Source: Acidobacteriota bacterium
GTDB lineage: Bacteria > Acidobacteriota > Terriglobia > Terriglobales > Acidobacteriaceae
DNA length: 29,775 bases
Direction: 5' to 3'
NCBI GenBank assembly: GCA_021802085.1
Contig: JAKAAZ010000009.1
Location: forward strand, 1 to 29,775
Position 1 is the stretch's first letter. The number at the start of each line of letters is the position of its first letter. Both the position numbers and the translations under genes were made by a program. Below are positions 14,242 through 23,277 of the stretch, one piece after another. The notes under the pieces were generated by a model. The model saw nothing but the letters and a program-made list of their open reading frames with translations, did no database searches and was not told the DNA's origin.

Positions 14242-17145
14242 ATGACGCAAGCTATCAAAGCGCCGAAGAAGCTGATCGAAGTGGCATTGCCACTCGACGC
14301 CATCAATGAAGCGTGTGCTCACGAAAAAATGCCGGGCATTGGGCCACATCCGCGTGGCTTACATCTATGGTGGGCGCGTCGCCCTCTCGCTGCTGCTCGC
14401 GCCGTCATCTTTGGGCAGATGGTCAACGACCCGTCCTGGAAGTGGGAGTTGGAACATCCCGGTGAAGCGCCGCCGAGCAACTTAAAAGCAAGTTGGGCCG
14501 CGAGCCGCAAAAGGCTTTTCAGTATCATTGAAGATCTCGTGAAGTGGGAGAACACGACCAACGAGGATGTGTTGGAAAAGGCGCGCGCGGAGATTCGCAA
14601 GTCATGGCGCGAGACGTGCGAACTCAACAAAGATCATCCGCAAGCGGCTGAATTGTTCAATCCTGAGAAACCGCCCGCCTTCCACGATCCCTTCGCGGGC
14701 GGCGGGGCATTGCCGCTTGAGGCGCAGCGGCTTGGGCTTGACGCCTACGCTTCCGACCTCAATCCTGTGCCGGTACTCATCAATAAAGCAATGATCGAGA
14801 TTCCACCGAAGTTTGCGGATAGACCGCCGGTGAATCCAGAAGCGCACTCAAAGCGTGATCGTATCGTGCACCCTTGGAAAGGTGCCGAAGGACTCGCGGA
14901 AGATGTGCGCTACTACGGCGAGTGGATGCGCGACGAAGCACTGAGGCGCATCGGCAACCTCTATCCACCAGTTGAGATTACAAAGGAAATGGCGACGGAC
15001 CGCCCAGACCTCAAACCTCTCATCGGTCAGAAACTGACAGTGATCGCATGGCTTTGGGCGCGCACAGTGAAAAGCCCAAATCCGGCCTTTCGACATGCCC
15101 ATGTGCCGTTAGCGTCAACCTTTGTGCTTTCCAATAAGGAAGGCAAAGAGGCGTATGTGGCACCAGTCATCGACGGTGATAAATATAGCTTCGCAGTAAG
15201 AGTCGGAAGGCCTCCCGACGAGGCCAAGGACGGAACAAAACTTTCACGTGGAGCAAACTTCCGATGCCTGCTTTCCGGCATACCTATTGAGCCGCAGTAC
15301 ATCAAGTCAGAAGGGCGCGCTGGTCACATGGGTACGCGACTCATGGCTGTAGTTGCTGATGGGCCGCGTGGACGTTTGTATTTATCTCCATCGACGGAAG
15401 CGGAGTACGTTGCACAAGAAGCAAACCCATCTTGGAGTCCTGAAACAGCTTTACCCAACGACCCTCGCAATTTTTGGACGGTGGATTATGGGCTTTCAAC
15501 CTACGGCTCTCTCTTTACCCCTCGTCAGCTTACGGCGTTAACAACACTTTCTGATTTAGCACAGGAAGCGCGCGAACGGATTGAGCGCGATGCCATCGCA
15601 AGCGGCGCGTCTAACGATAGTAGAGGACTTGATTCAGTCGGTATTAGTGCCAGAGCATACGCTGACGCAATAACGGTCTATCTAGCTTTCGCCGTAGACC
15701 GTTGTGCAGATTTCAATAATTCTTGTACCCGCTGGGTCCCAGGAAACCAAAAGGTGATGAACCTTTTCGGTAAGCAGTCGATAGCTATGACTTGGGATTT
15801 CCCCGAGGCGGCTATTCTCAATAACACAGTAGGCGGCTTCCTTCCCGCAGTTGAGTTTATCGCGGAGTGCATTGGGAAACTGCCTCAGCGTGGATTTGGA
15901 GAGGCGAGTCAACAAGACGCGGCAACGCAATCCGTTTCCTTGTTCAAAGTGGTTTCAACGGACCCTCCCTACTACGACAACATTGCTTACGCCGATCTTT
16001 CAGATTTCTTCTATGGTTGGTTGAGGCGCGCGCTGAAGCCAATATTTCCGATATTGTTTGCTACAGTTGCCGTTCCAAAGGCGGAGGAATTAGTCGCCAC
16101 ACCATACCGTCATGGGAACAAAGAAAATGCTGAAGCATTTTTCCTCGACGGAATGACTCGGGCCATAAGCAGACTTGCGAATCTTGCAAGTGCTTCATTC
16201 CCGGTAACGATCTACTATGCGTTCAAACAATCCGAAACCAAAGTTGATTCCGGAACAGCATCGACTGGCTGGGAGACATTTTTGGAGGCTGTCATCCGTG
16301 CGGGCTTTGCAATTAAGGGGACTTGGCCGCTCAGAAGCGAGCAGGAATATCGCATGATCGGAATGGGAGCGAATGCTCTCGCCTCAAGTATCGTGCTTGT
16401 CTGTCTTCCCCGCTCAATAGATGCAATTTCAGTTTCTCGCCGCACCTTCATCCGTGAATTGAATCAGATTCTCCCCGATGCACTTGACGAGATGACGCGC
16501 GGTTCTGGCGACGACCGTTCACCCGTTGCCCCTGTGGACTTGTCACAAGCCATCATCGGCCCCGGCATGGCCGTGTTCTCTAAATACGCCGCTGTGCTAG
16601 AAGCCGACGGCACGCCGATGAACGTGAAGACGGCCTTGCAACTTATCAATCGCTTTCTCGCCGAAGACGACTTTGACCACGACACGCAATTCTGTCTGCA
16701 TTGGTTCGAGCAACACGGATGGAGTGACGGCAAGTTCGGCGAAGCCGATACGCTTGCGCGCGCAAAGGGCACCAGCGTTGACGGCGTGAAACACGCCGGC
16801 GTTGTCTATGCGTCCGGCGGCATCGTGCGTTTGCTCAGGTGGTCGGATTATCCGACAGATTGGGACGCCGAGACGGATGACCGCCTGCCCGTGTGGGAAC
16901 TCTTGCACCAGCTTATCCGCGTGTTCAAGACGGACGGCGAGACGGGCGCGGGTAAAGTGCTCGCCGCAGCTCAGGGCAAAGCGGAAGCGACACGCCAGCT
17001 TGCCTACCGTCTGCATACGCTTTGCGAGCGTGCGGGCTGGGCCGAGGATGCGCGCGCGTATAACGAGATCGTGACAAGCTGGAGCGCGATTGAGGCCGCT
17101 GCCACAGCCACGCCAGTCGAGAAACAGACGAGCCTGTTCAGCTAG
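14242..17145 (+). CDS. DUF1156 DNA methyltransferase (adenine- or N4-cytosine-type)
   Basis: This 967-residue protein of the DUF1156 family should methylate amino groups of DNA bases using S-adenosylmethionine. The N-terminus has IEVALPLDAINEACAHEK and HLWWARRPLAAARAV, typical of DUF1156. The SAM-binding motif is DPFAGGGALPLEA (149-161), and the catalytic motif is DPPYYDN (574-580). The roughly 420-residue gap between them presumably holds target recognition. A C-terminal helical region follows from about residue 790. It sits between the helicase (3-base gap) and the DUF499 ATPase (14-base gap), a trio recurrent in defence islands. The central portion, about 15100-16500, has clearly lower GC in sampled lines than either end, which suggests an exchanged specificity segment. 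Self-marking of host DNA is the likely role; the recognition site is unknown. Confidence 0.9.
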   Translation: MTQAIKAPKKLIEVALPLDAINEACAHEKMPGIGPHPRGLHLWWARRPLAAARAVIFGQMVNDPSWKWELEHPGEAPPSNLKASWAASRKRLFSIIEDLVKWENTTNEDVLEKARAEIRKSWRETCELNKDHPQAAELFNPEKPPAFHDPFAGGGALPLEAQRLGLDAYASDLNPVPVLINKAMIEIPPKFADRPPVNPEAHSKRDRIVHPWKGAEGLAEDVRYYGEWMRDEALRRIGNLYPPVEITKEMATDRPDLKPLIGQKLTVIAWLWARTVKSPNPAFRHAHVPLASTFVLSNKEGKEAYVAPVIDGDKYSFAVRVGRPPDEAKDGTKLSRGANFRCLLSGIPIEPQYIKSEGRAGHMGTRLMAVVADGPRGRLYLSPSTEAEYVAQEANPSWSPETALPNDPRNFWTVDYGLSTYGSLFTPRQLTALTTLSDLAQEARERIERDAIASGASNDSRGLDSVGISARAYADAITVYLAFAVDRCADFNNSCTRWVPGNQKVMNLFGKQSIAMTWDFPEAAILNNTVGGFLPAVEFIAECIGKLPQRGFGEASQQDAATQSVSLFKVVSTDPPYYDNIAYADLSDFFYGWLRRALKPIFPILFATVAVPKAEELVATPYRHGNKENAEAFFLDGMTRAISRLANLASASFPVTIYYAFKQSETKVDSGTASTGWETFLEAVIRAGFAIKGTWPLRSEQEYRMIGMGANALASSIVLVCLPRSIDAISVSRRTFIRELNQILPDALDEMTRGSGDDRSPVAPVDLSQAIIGPGMAVFSKYAAVLEADGTPMNVKTALQLINRFLAEDDFDHDTQFCLHWFEQHGWSDGKFGEADTLARAKGTSVDGVKHAGVVYASGGIVRLLRWSDYPTDWDAETDDRLPVWELLHQLIRVFKTDGETGAGKVLAAAQGKAEATRQLAYRLHTLCERAGWAEDARAYNEIVTSWSAIEAAATATPVEKQTSLFS

Positions 17146-17159
17146 AGAAGAAGGAAGCC

Positions 17160-19985
17160 ATGAAGCCTTGGAGAGAGATAACGGTTCCGCACAAGGATGT
17201 TCTTGAAGGGACATTCCAGCAGTCGGAGTTTGCGGCGGACATCACCGCCGTCCATACCGGCAAGGCCAGCCGCGAATATCAGGACGCGGTTGCTTTCTAT
17301 GACCGCACCTTCATCACCGAAGGCATGCGCCTCTTGCTTACGCAAGTGGCGCAACGGCTCTCCGGCAAAGGCGGCGAGCCGGTCATTCAACTCCAAACGG
17401 CATTCGGCGGCGGCAAGACGCACACTATGCTCGCCGTTTATCACCTTGCTACGCGCAAATGCCCGCTCTCCGACCTTGCCGGTATCCCTGAGATCGTCGA
17501 AAAAGCGGGACTGATGGATGTGCCGCAGGCGCGTGTCGCCGTCATCGATGGCAATGCCCATGCACCGGGCCAGCCGTGGAAACACGGCAAACAGCAGATC
17601 AATACGCTGTGGGGCGAACTTGCCTGGCAGCTTGGTGGAAGCGAAGGTTTCGCCTACGTTAAGGACTCAGACGCGGCGGGCACGTCTCCCGGCAAGGGCG
17701 TATTACAGGAATTGTTGGCGGCCTATGCGCCGTGCGTCATCTTGATCGACGAACTTGTGGCCTATGTCCGGCAGTTCCCGGAAGGTAAGACCCTGAGCGG
17801 CGGCACATACGACAGCAATCTTTCCTTCGTCCATGCGCTTACCGAGGCGACAAAACTTGTTCCCAACGCGATCATGCTGGCTTCGTTGCCGGAATCGGAA
17901 GTTGAGGCCGGAAGCAATCGGGGTATCGCCGCGCTCCGTGCATTGGAAAAGACCTTCGGACGTGTGCAGGCGCTTTGGAAGCCGGTTGCCACCGAAGAAG
18001 CCTTTGAAATCGTGCGCCGCAGGCTTTTCGAGCCGGTACGCGACCCCGCCGCGCGCGACGCGGTGTGTCGTGCTTTTGCAGACGCCTACATCGCCGAGGG
18101 TGCGAAACTTCCGTCAGAGACGCAGGAGGGGCGATATTACGAACGGCTCACGCAAGCCTATCCGGTCCACCCTGAAATCTTCGACCGGCTTTATGAGGAC
18201 TGGACGACGATAGACGGGTTTCAGCGCACCCGCGGCGTTCTGAAACTCATGGCGAAGGTCATCTATCGCCTTTGGAAAGACGGCAACAAAGACCTGCTCA
18301 TCCTACCCGGTAGTCTGCCGTTGCAGGATGGCAGTACGCGCAACGAATTGACGTATTACCTTCCCGTTGGCTGGGATGCAGTCATCGAACGCGACATCGA
18401 TGGCGACCGCGCTGAAACAACTGAACTTGAGAACAAAGAGCCGCGTTTCGGCCAGGTGGAGGCCGCGCGTCGCGTCGCCCGCACGCTCTTTCTCGGAAGT
18501 GCGCCATCATCATCCCCGACATCGAAAACCAACATTCGCGGCATGGATCGCGCGCGCATCATTCTTGGTTGCCTGCAACCGGGCCAGACCTCATCGGTAT
18601 ATTCGGATGCTTTGAACCGTTTGGCCGACCGACTTCACTATCTCAATAGTTCAGGCGACAAGACACTGGACACTACGCGCTTCTGGTTCGACACTCGCGC
18701 GAATCTGCGCCGCGAGATGGAAGACCGCAAGCGCCGCTTCGACGAGAAAACCGAAGTGCGCGGAAAGATTGGTGACGCTTTGACTCAGAGCGTGGGTAAT
18801 GCCACGTTCTTTGATGGTGTTCATCTGCTCACGCCGCACGCCGACGTGCCTGACGACGGCGCCTTGCGGCTCGTCGTTCTCCCGCCGGAAAGCTGGTACT
18901 CCCGCGAGGAAGCGCGACCGGCGACAGACGCGGTTCTGGAGTGGATGCATAATAACGGCACTAAGCCACGGCATCGTCAGAACAGGTTGTTGTTCCTTGC
19001 CGCAGACCACGGGACGATTGCACGCCTCAACGACGCGGCGCGTGTTGCGCTCGCGTGGGGTTCAATCGTCTCCGACGTGGAGGAAGGGCGTCTCAATATA
19101 GACCGATTGCAGGAGACGCAAGCCAAGAAGGAGCTACAAACCGCAAAGGACGTGCTCCCCCGCGCGGCGCGCGAGTGCTACAAATGGCTGCTTTGCCCGG
19201 TACAGGAGACACCGGCGCAGAAACCGACGGTCGAAGCCTTTTCGCTGAATACAACGGGCAGTTCGGTAGGCCGCGAGCTTGAGCGCGTCGCCACTGAAAA
19301 CGAGTTAGTCATAACGGGATGGTCGCCCATCCACTTGCGGACGAAACTCAAGGAACTTTACTGGAAGAACGGCCAACCGGCGGCACTCGCTTCGACGTTT
19401 TGGGAAGACACGCTTCGCTATCTATACCTTCCGCGATTGAAGAACCGCGATGTTCTATCTCAGGCCATTCGCGCCGGAGCCGCGACCAAGGATTTCTTCG
19501 GAACCGCCTATGGTCAGAGCAACGGCAAATACGACGGATTCAAATTGGGCGACGCGAGCATTCAGATTGACGACACGCTTCTGCTGATTGAACCGGATGC
19601 CGCAAAGCTACATGAGGAAGCGCAGACGCCTGCCTTCAAACCTGTACCGCCGACCGGCGGCGATCCGGGGCAACCGGGCGGCCGGATACCGCCACCCGGC
19701 GAGCCGGGTGGCGTCGGTTCAGCCCCTGGAAAATCAGGAACGCCGGTTCCAGCCGCTCCAACATCTTTCCACGGGACCGTGGACGTTCCGCCCGCGACCG
19801 CGAAGATGCGCCTCGTCCAGATCGCAGACGAGATTGTTTCTCTTCTTGCATCGGACCCCAATGCATCAGTGAAGGTGGTTGTTGAGATTTCGGCTGAATT
19901 TCCTGGTGGCGCGAAGGAAACAGTCAAGCGCGCTGTGTCGGAGAACGCTAACAGCCTTGGTTTGAAAAGCGCAGATTGGGAGTGA
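17160..19985 (+). CDS. DUF499 AAA-type ATPase of the defence operon
   Basis: This 941-residue protein belongs to the DUF499 family of large P-loop ATPases. It starts MKPWREITVPHKDVLEG, characteristic of the family. Walker A lies in QTAFGGGKTHTM (79-90) and Walker B in CVILIDE (192-198). A Pro/Gly-rich linker at about residues 825-865 (PPTGGDPGQPGG and similar) joins a small C-terminal domain ending LGLKSADWE. DUF499 proteins are usually encoded with DUF1156 methylases and a helicase in defence loci; a role as a DNA-sensing or assembly motor is inferred. AAGGA precedes the ATG. Only one base separates its stop from the TIR-APAZ start, so transcription, and probably translation, continues into the Argonaute pair. 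Confidence 0.88.
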   Translation: MKPWREITVPHKDVLEGTFQQSEFAADITAVHTGKASREYQDAVAFYDRTFITEGMRLLLTQVAQRLSGKGGEPVIQLQTAFGGGKTHTMLAVYHLATRKCPLSDLAGIPEIVEKAGLMDVPQARVAVIDGNAHAPGQPWKHGKQQINTLWGELAWQLGGSEGFAYVKDSDAAGTSPGKGVLQELLAAYAPCVILIDELVAYVRQFPEGKTLSGGTYDSNLSFVHALTEATKLVPNAIMLASLPESEVEAGSNRGIAALRALEKTFGRVQALWKPVATEEAFEIVRRRLFEPVRDPAARDAVCRAFADAYIAEGAKLPSETQEGRYYERLTQAYPVHPEIFDRLYEDWTTIDGFQRTRGVLKLMAKVIYRLWKDGNKDLLILPGSLPLQDGSTRNELTYYLPVGWDAVIERDIDGDRAETTELENKEPRFGQVEAARRVARTLFLGSAPSSSPTSKTNIRGMDRARIILGCLQPGQTSSVYSDALNRLADRLHYLNSSGDKTLDTTRFWFDTRANLRREMEDRKRRFDEKTEVRGKIGDALTQSVGNATFFDGVHLLTPHADVPDDGALRLVVLPPESWYSREEARPATDAVLEWMHNNGTKPRHRQNRLLFLAADHGTIARLNDAARVALAWGSIVSDVEEGRLNIDRLQETQAKKELQTAKDVLPRAARECYKWLLCPVQETPAQKPTVEAFSLNTTGSSVGRELERVATENELVITGWSPIHLRTKLKELYWKNGQPAALASTFWEDTLRYLYLPRLKNRDVLSQAIRAGAATKDFFGTAYGQSNGKYDGFKLGDASIQIDDTLLLIEPDAAKLHEEAQTPAFKPVPPTGGDPGQPGGRIPPPGEPGGVGSAPGKSGTPVPAAPTSFHGTVDVPPATAKMRLVQIADEIVSLLASDPNASVKVVVEISAEFPGGAKETVKRAVSENANSLGLKSADWE

Positions 19986-19986
19986 G

Positions 19987-21411
19987 GTGAGCAACTCGTC
20001 AGAAAACAACGCCCCGCATGCAGCCGCGAGTAGCGGCACGCGGAGCGTCGTGTTCATCAGCAAGGCGACGCCTGAGGACGATGATTTCGTGTTGTGGCTG
20101 GCCCCGCGCCTTGAGGCCGCAGGGTACACGGTGTTCGCGGACATTCTCTCCCTTGAAGGCGGGGACCGCTGGCGCAGGGAAATCACCGGCACCCTGCAAA
20201 ACAAGGCCACGAAAATGCTCCTGTGCTGCCGCGACGCCACCCTCGACAAAATCGGCGTCCAGGAAGAAATCAGCATCGCCACGGACGTTGGGAAGCAAAT
20301 CGGCGACAAGCGATTCATCATTCCGCTTCGCCTTGAGGTCTTCAAGAAGCTTTTCGGCATCAGCGACCTTCAATGGGTCGATTTTCTGGGAAGCTGGGCC
20401 AGGGGCCTGCACGACCTTCTGGACACGCTCGAAAGCCAGAACGTGCCGCGCGCGGCGACACCCGCCATCAATCCCAGTTGGGAGAACTACCGCAAGCGGC
20501 TGGCCATCAAGGTCGAGACAAAGCCGGAAGTCCTCACCTCCAACTGGCTGCGCGTCGCCAGCCTTCCCGACACCATCCGCTACTATTCTCCGCCGGGACC
20601 GGTCAATCTTGAATTGATGGAAAGAACGTGCCGCGACAGCGCGCTCCCCGCGGAAGCCTGCCATCGTGGGTTCTTTTCGTTCGCGTCGCCGGAGGAAATC
20701 GCGCGCGACTTCGCCGATGTCGCCCCGTTTGAAATCCAGTCCGAACACAGACTGCTGGAATTCATCGCGTGCGGCAGCCCATCGCCGATGATAGAGGCGC
20801 GCGAGTCCAAGAACCTTGTGTTTTCCATGTTCCGCCGCGCATGGGAGAACTTCTGCCGTTCAAAGGGACTGTACGAATACCTGTTCGCCACGCAGACGGC
20901 GTTTCACATCGGGGAGGCGCAGGCCCCGCTTGGCAAGAAGATTTCCTGGGGCCGGAAAGAGAAGCGCCGGTCGTCCATGTTGCGCAACGCAGCCGGGGGC
21001 CGGGTCTGGCAGTACGGCGTCTCCGCGACGCCGGCCTTCTGGCCATATCCGCATTTCAAGCTGAAGGCGCGTGTGCTGTTTGCGGAACTCGCCTCCAGCA
21101 ATCGCGCCGGTGCCGTCATCGGCGACAGCGATGAACAGCATCGCTTGCGGCGGACTGTCTGCAAAGGCTGGCGCAATAACGCATGGCATGGCCGCCTGAT
21201 GGCCTATCTGGAATTGCTGACGGGCGAGGCTCCCTACATTGCGGTGCCGCTATCCGGCACCAGCGCCATCACGCTTGACCGTAGGCCAATCCCGTTCACG
21301 TCGCCAGTTACGACCGTATTGCCGGACATGATGGAAGACGACGCGGAGGAAACCGACGATTCCACGCTCGCCCTGTTCAACGTGGAGGATGAGGCCGATG
21401 AACCTGCCTGA
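19987..21411 (+). CDS. TIR-APAZ NADase effector of a SPARTA-type short Argonaute system
   Basis: This 474-residue two-domain protein starts with a TIR domain (about 18-150): VVFISKATPEDDDF, LAPRLEAAGYTVFAD and GGDRWRREI, with Glu65 after the Trp as the probable NAD+-cleaving residue. The rest (about 165-445) is an APAZ domain, recognised from 'GVSATPAFWPYPHFKLKARV' and 'RRTVCKGWRNNAWHGRLMAY', which mimics the N-PAZ half of Argonaute. It ends in a strongly acidic tail (MMEDDAEETDDSTLALFNVE). In known SPARTA systems the TIR-APAZ/Ago dimer loads an RNA guide, senses matching invader DNA, oligomerises and depletes NAD(P)+, killing the cell. The GTG start lies one base after the DUF499 stop. The Argonaute gene overlaps its end, as expected for an obligate heterodimer. 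Confidence 0.92.
   Translation: MSNSSENNAPHAAASSGTRSVVFISKATPEDDDFVLWLAPRLEAAGYTVFADILSLEGGDRWRREITGTLQNKATKMLLCCRDATLDKIGVQEEISIATDVGKQIGDKRFIIPLRLEVFKKLFGISDLQWVDFLGSWARGLHDLLDTLESQNVPRAATPAINPSWENYRKRLAIKVETKPEVLTSNWLRVASLPDTIRYYSPPGPVNLELMERTCRDSALPAEACHRGFFSFASPEEIARDFADVAPFEIQSEHRLLEFIACGSPSPMIEARESKNLVFSMFRRAWENFCRSKGLYEYLFATQTAFHIGEAQAPLGKKISWGRKEKRRSSMLRNAAGGRVWQYGVSATPAFWPYPHFKLKARVLFAELASSNRAGAVIGDSDEQHRLRRTVCKGWRNNAWHGRLMAYLELLTGEAPYIAVPLSGTSAITLDRRPIPFTSPVTTVLPDMMEDDAEETDDSTLALFNVEDEADEPA
21384..21388 (+). promoter_or_regulatory. ribosome binding site that decides the Argonaute start
   Basis: GGAGG lies 9 bases before the ATG at 21398 and only touches the earlier in-frame ATG at 21389. 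The later ATG is therefore preferred. The site is inside the 3' end of the TIR-APAZ gene, so the two proteins are probably made in step. Confidence 0.7.
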
Positions 21412-22951
21412 CAAACCCCTCAAGGTCATCCATCTCGACGAGCCGGACCTGACGTTCGGCCACGACCAGACCTGCGACCATCCGAAGGATGGGCTTTTTC
21501 TCTACGGGCCGAACAGCGGTCCCACGCGCACGCGCGAGGTTTCCGTCGGCGTCATTGGCACGAAAGACGGGCTTTCGTATTTTCGCAGTTGGGCGATTAC
21601 GGCGGGCGGCTACGTGCCCGTGCCGCCGCGCAAGAAGACCGACAAGGAACATAGGCTTCATCTCTCGAATTTTCCGGGACTGGAAGAAGCCTTCGGCATT
21701 ATGGTCAGCCCCGGCGAGTTCGTTCAGCGCACGGTGGATTACAACACGCTTGACGACGCCACGCACACGGCGAACCAGCACGAGGCGGTGCGCAAGGCGG
21801 TAGACCTCTACGTGAGCGAAATCGAGCGCTATGACAAGAACGAGGAAAAGACGGTCGATGTCTGGATGTTCATTCTCCCCGAAATCATCTTCCAGCGGTG
21901 CAAGCCGCTAGCGCGGCGCTCCGGTCTTGAACTGACGAAGGGCGAATTCGACAAGAGCCAGAAAGAGAAAACCGACCTTCCGTTGTTTCAGGGCGTCATT
22001 GACCAGAGCGCCGAAGACATCTTCGACGACGTGCCGGATTTTCATAGACAAGTAAAAGCGCGGTTGCTGAAACTCGGACACACCTCGCAGCTCATCCGCG
22101 AGTCCACGCTGGCACCTGAAAAATTCCTGAATAGCAAAGGCTATCCGAAACGCGGATTGCAGGACCCTTCGACGGTCGCGTGGAACCTGGCGACCGGGCT
22201 TTACTATAAGACCCAGCCGATACCGCCGTGGAAGCTGGCCCACGTCAGGCCGGGGGTTTGCTACATCGGGCTTGTGTTCAAGATGATTCCGAATGACCCC
22301 CGGCAGCACGCCTGTTGCGCGGCGCAGATGTTTCTGAACGACAGCGACGCCGTGGTGTTCCGGGGCGCGAACGGCCCGTGGAAGACCAGCGACTATGAAT
22401 TCCACCTGCAACCGAAGGAAGCGCAAAACCTGATTGCCAAGGTGCTCGACACATTCAAAGAGAAGCACGGCGCGCCGCCGAAGGAATTCTTCATCCACGG
22501 GCGTACCACCTTCAATGAAGAAGAATGGAAAGCCTTCAGGAAGGCCGCACCGAAAGGCACGAACGTCGTTGGCGTGCGCATCAAGGAGACACACGGCGAG
22601 TCCAAGCTGTTCCGCGATGGCGATTATCCCGCATTGCGCGGAACCGCCATCATCCTCAACGACCGCAACGCCCTGCTTTGGACGAACGGCTTTGTGCCCA
22701 GGTTGGATACCTATATAGGTCCCGAAACGCCGAACCCGTTGTCCATCACGGTTCTGCGGAGCACGGGAAGGCGACCCCACATTCGTACTGTGCTCGCAGA
22801 CATCATGGGCCTTACCAAGATCAACTATAATGCCTGCAACTTCAACGACGGCCTGCCTGTCACGATCCGCTTTGCGAATAAGGTAGGCGAGGTGTTGACG
22901 ATGGGTTCTGCTCGGGACGCGGACAAACAGCCACTGAAGTTCTACGTTTGA
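21398..22951 (+). CDS. short prokaryotic Argonaute (MID-PIWI, catalytically inactive) of a SPARTA pair
   Basis: This 517-residue protein has the length and layout of a short pAgo: a short lead, a MID-like region (about 120-280, WMFILPEIIFQRC) and a PIWI-like region to the C-terminus. The first PIWI strand reads CYIGLVFK (288-295), with Gly291 where active Argonautes have the first catalytic Asp. The strand FFIHGRTTFNEEE and the end IRFANKVGEVLTMGS are also typical of this branch. The slicer tetrad is thus absent, and the protein should only bind guide and target. Its gene overlaps TIR-APAZ by 14 bases. The guide source is unknown; RNA-guided DNA sensing is inferred from characterised SPARTA pairs. 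Dependence on the upstream helicase/methylase set is possible but not shown. Confidence 0.9.
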   Translation: MNLPDKPLKVIHLDEPDLTFGHDQTCDHPKDGLFLYGPNSGPTRTREVSVGVIGTKDGLSYFRSWAITAGGYVPVPPRKKTDKEHRLHLSNFPGLEEAFGIMVSPGEFVQRTVDYNTLDDATHTANQHEAVRKAVDLYVSEIERYDKNEEKTVDVWMFILPEIIFQRCKPLARRSGLELTKGEFDKSQKEKTDLPLFQGVIDQSAEDIFDDVPDFHRQVKARLLKLGHTSQLIRESTLAPEKFLNSKGYPKRGLQDPSTVAWNLATGLYYKTQPIPPWKLAHVRPGVCYIGLVFKMIPNDPRQHACCAAQMFLNDSDAVVFRGANGPWKTSDYEFHLQPKEAQNLIAKVLDTFKEKHGAPPKEFFIHGRTTFNEEEWKAFRKAAPKGTNVVGVRIKETHGESKLFRDGDYPALRGTAIILNDRNALLWTNGFVPRLDTYIGPETPNPLSITVLRSTGRRPHIRTVLADIMGLTKINYNACNFNDGLPVTIRFANKVGEVLTMGSARDADKQPLKFYV

Positions 22952-23277
22952 AACCGCATAGATCGACAGACTTGGAATGGGCACATATTGTCGGTTGCGT
23001 TCCGATTATTTCGGCGCGAGATGGTCGTTCGGCAACGGCGCGGTTTCCTGCATTTCTCATATTCCATGTGCAACATTCACAAAGGCGCATCCCGACGAGA
23101 CTCCGAAGTTCTGATCGCCGGGTGGTTTCGACGGTAATGTCGGAGTAGTGCCCTGTCGACATCCTCAATGCGGCTGCTTTGGGTTGTCGTGGTCGCACGG
23201 CCTGGGGCATCGCAGGCGAGACACAAGTCATGGCAGGAGTAGAATGCGAACGAGTGGGCCAGCACAACAGCGGATAA
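22952..23277. other. intergenic region before the HEPN-like gene
   Basis: This 326-base stretch has no convincing gene: short open frames on both strands lack ribosome sites and recognisable motifs. It ends the operon after Argonaute and should hold the promoter of the next gene. No clear terminator hairpin with a T-run was seen. Confidence 0.4.

Noticed and set aside
22948..23148. Short plus-strand frame directly after Argonaute
   Set aside because: It starts with TTG, has no ribosome site and no motif; overlap with the Argonaute stop alone is not enough.
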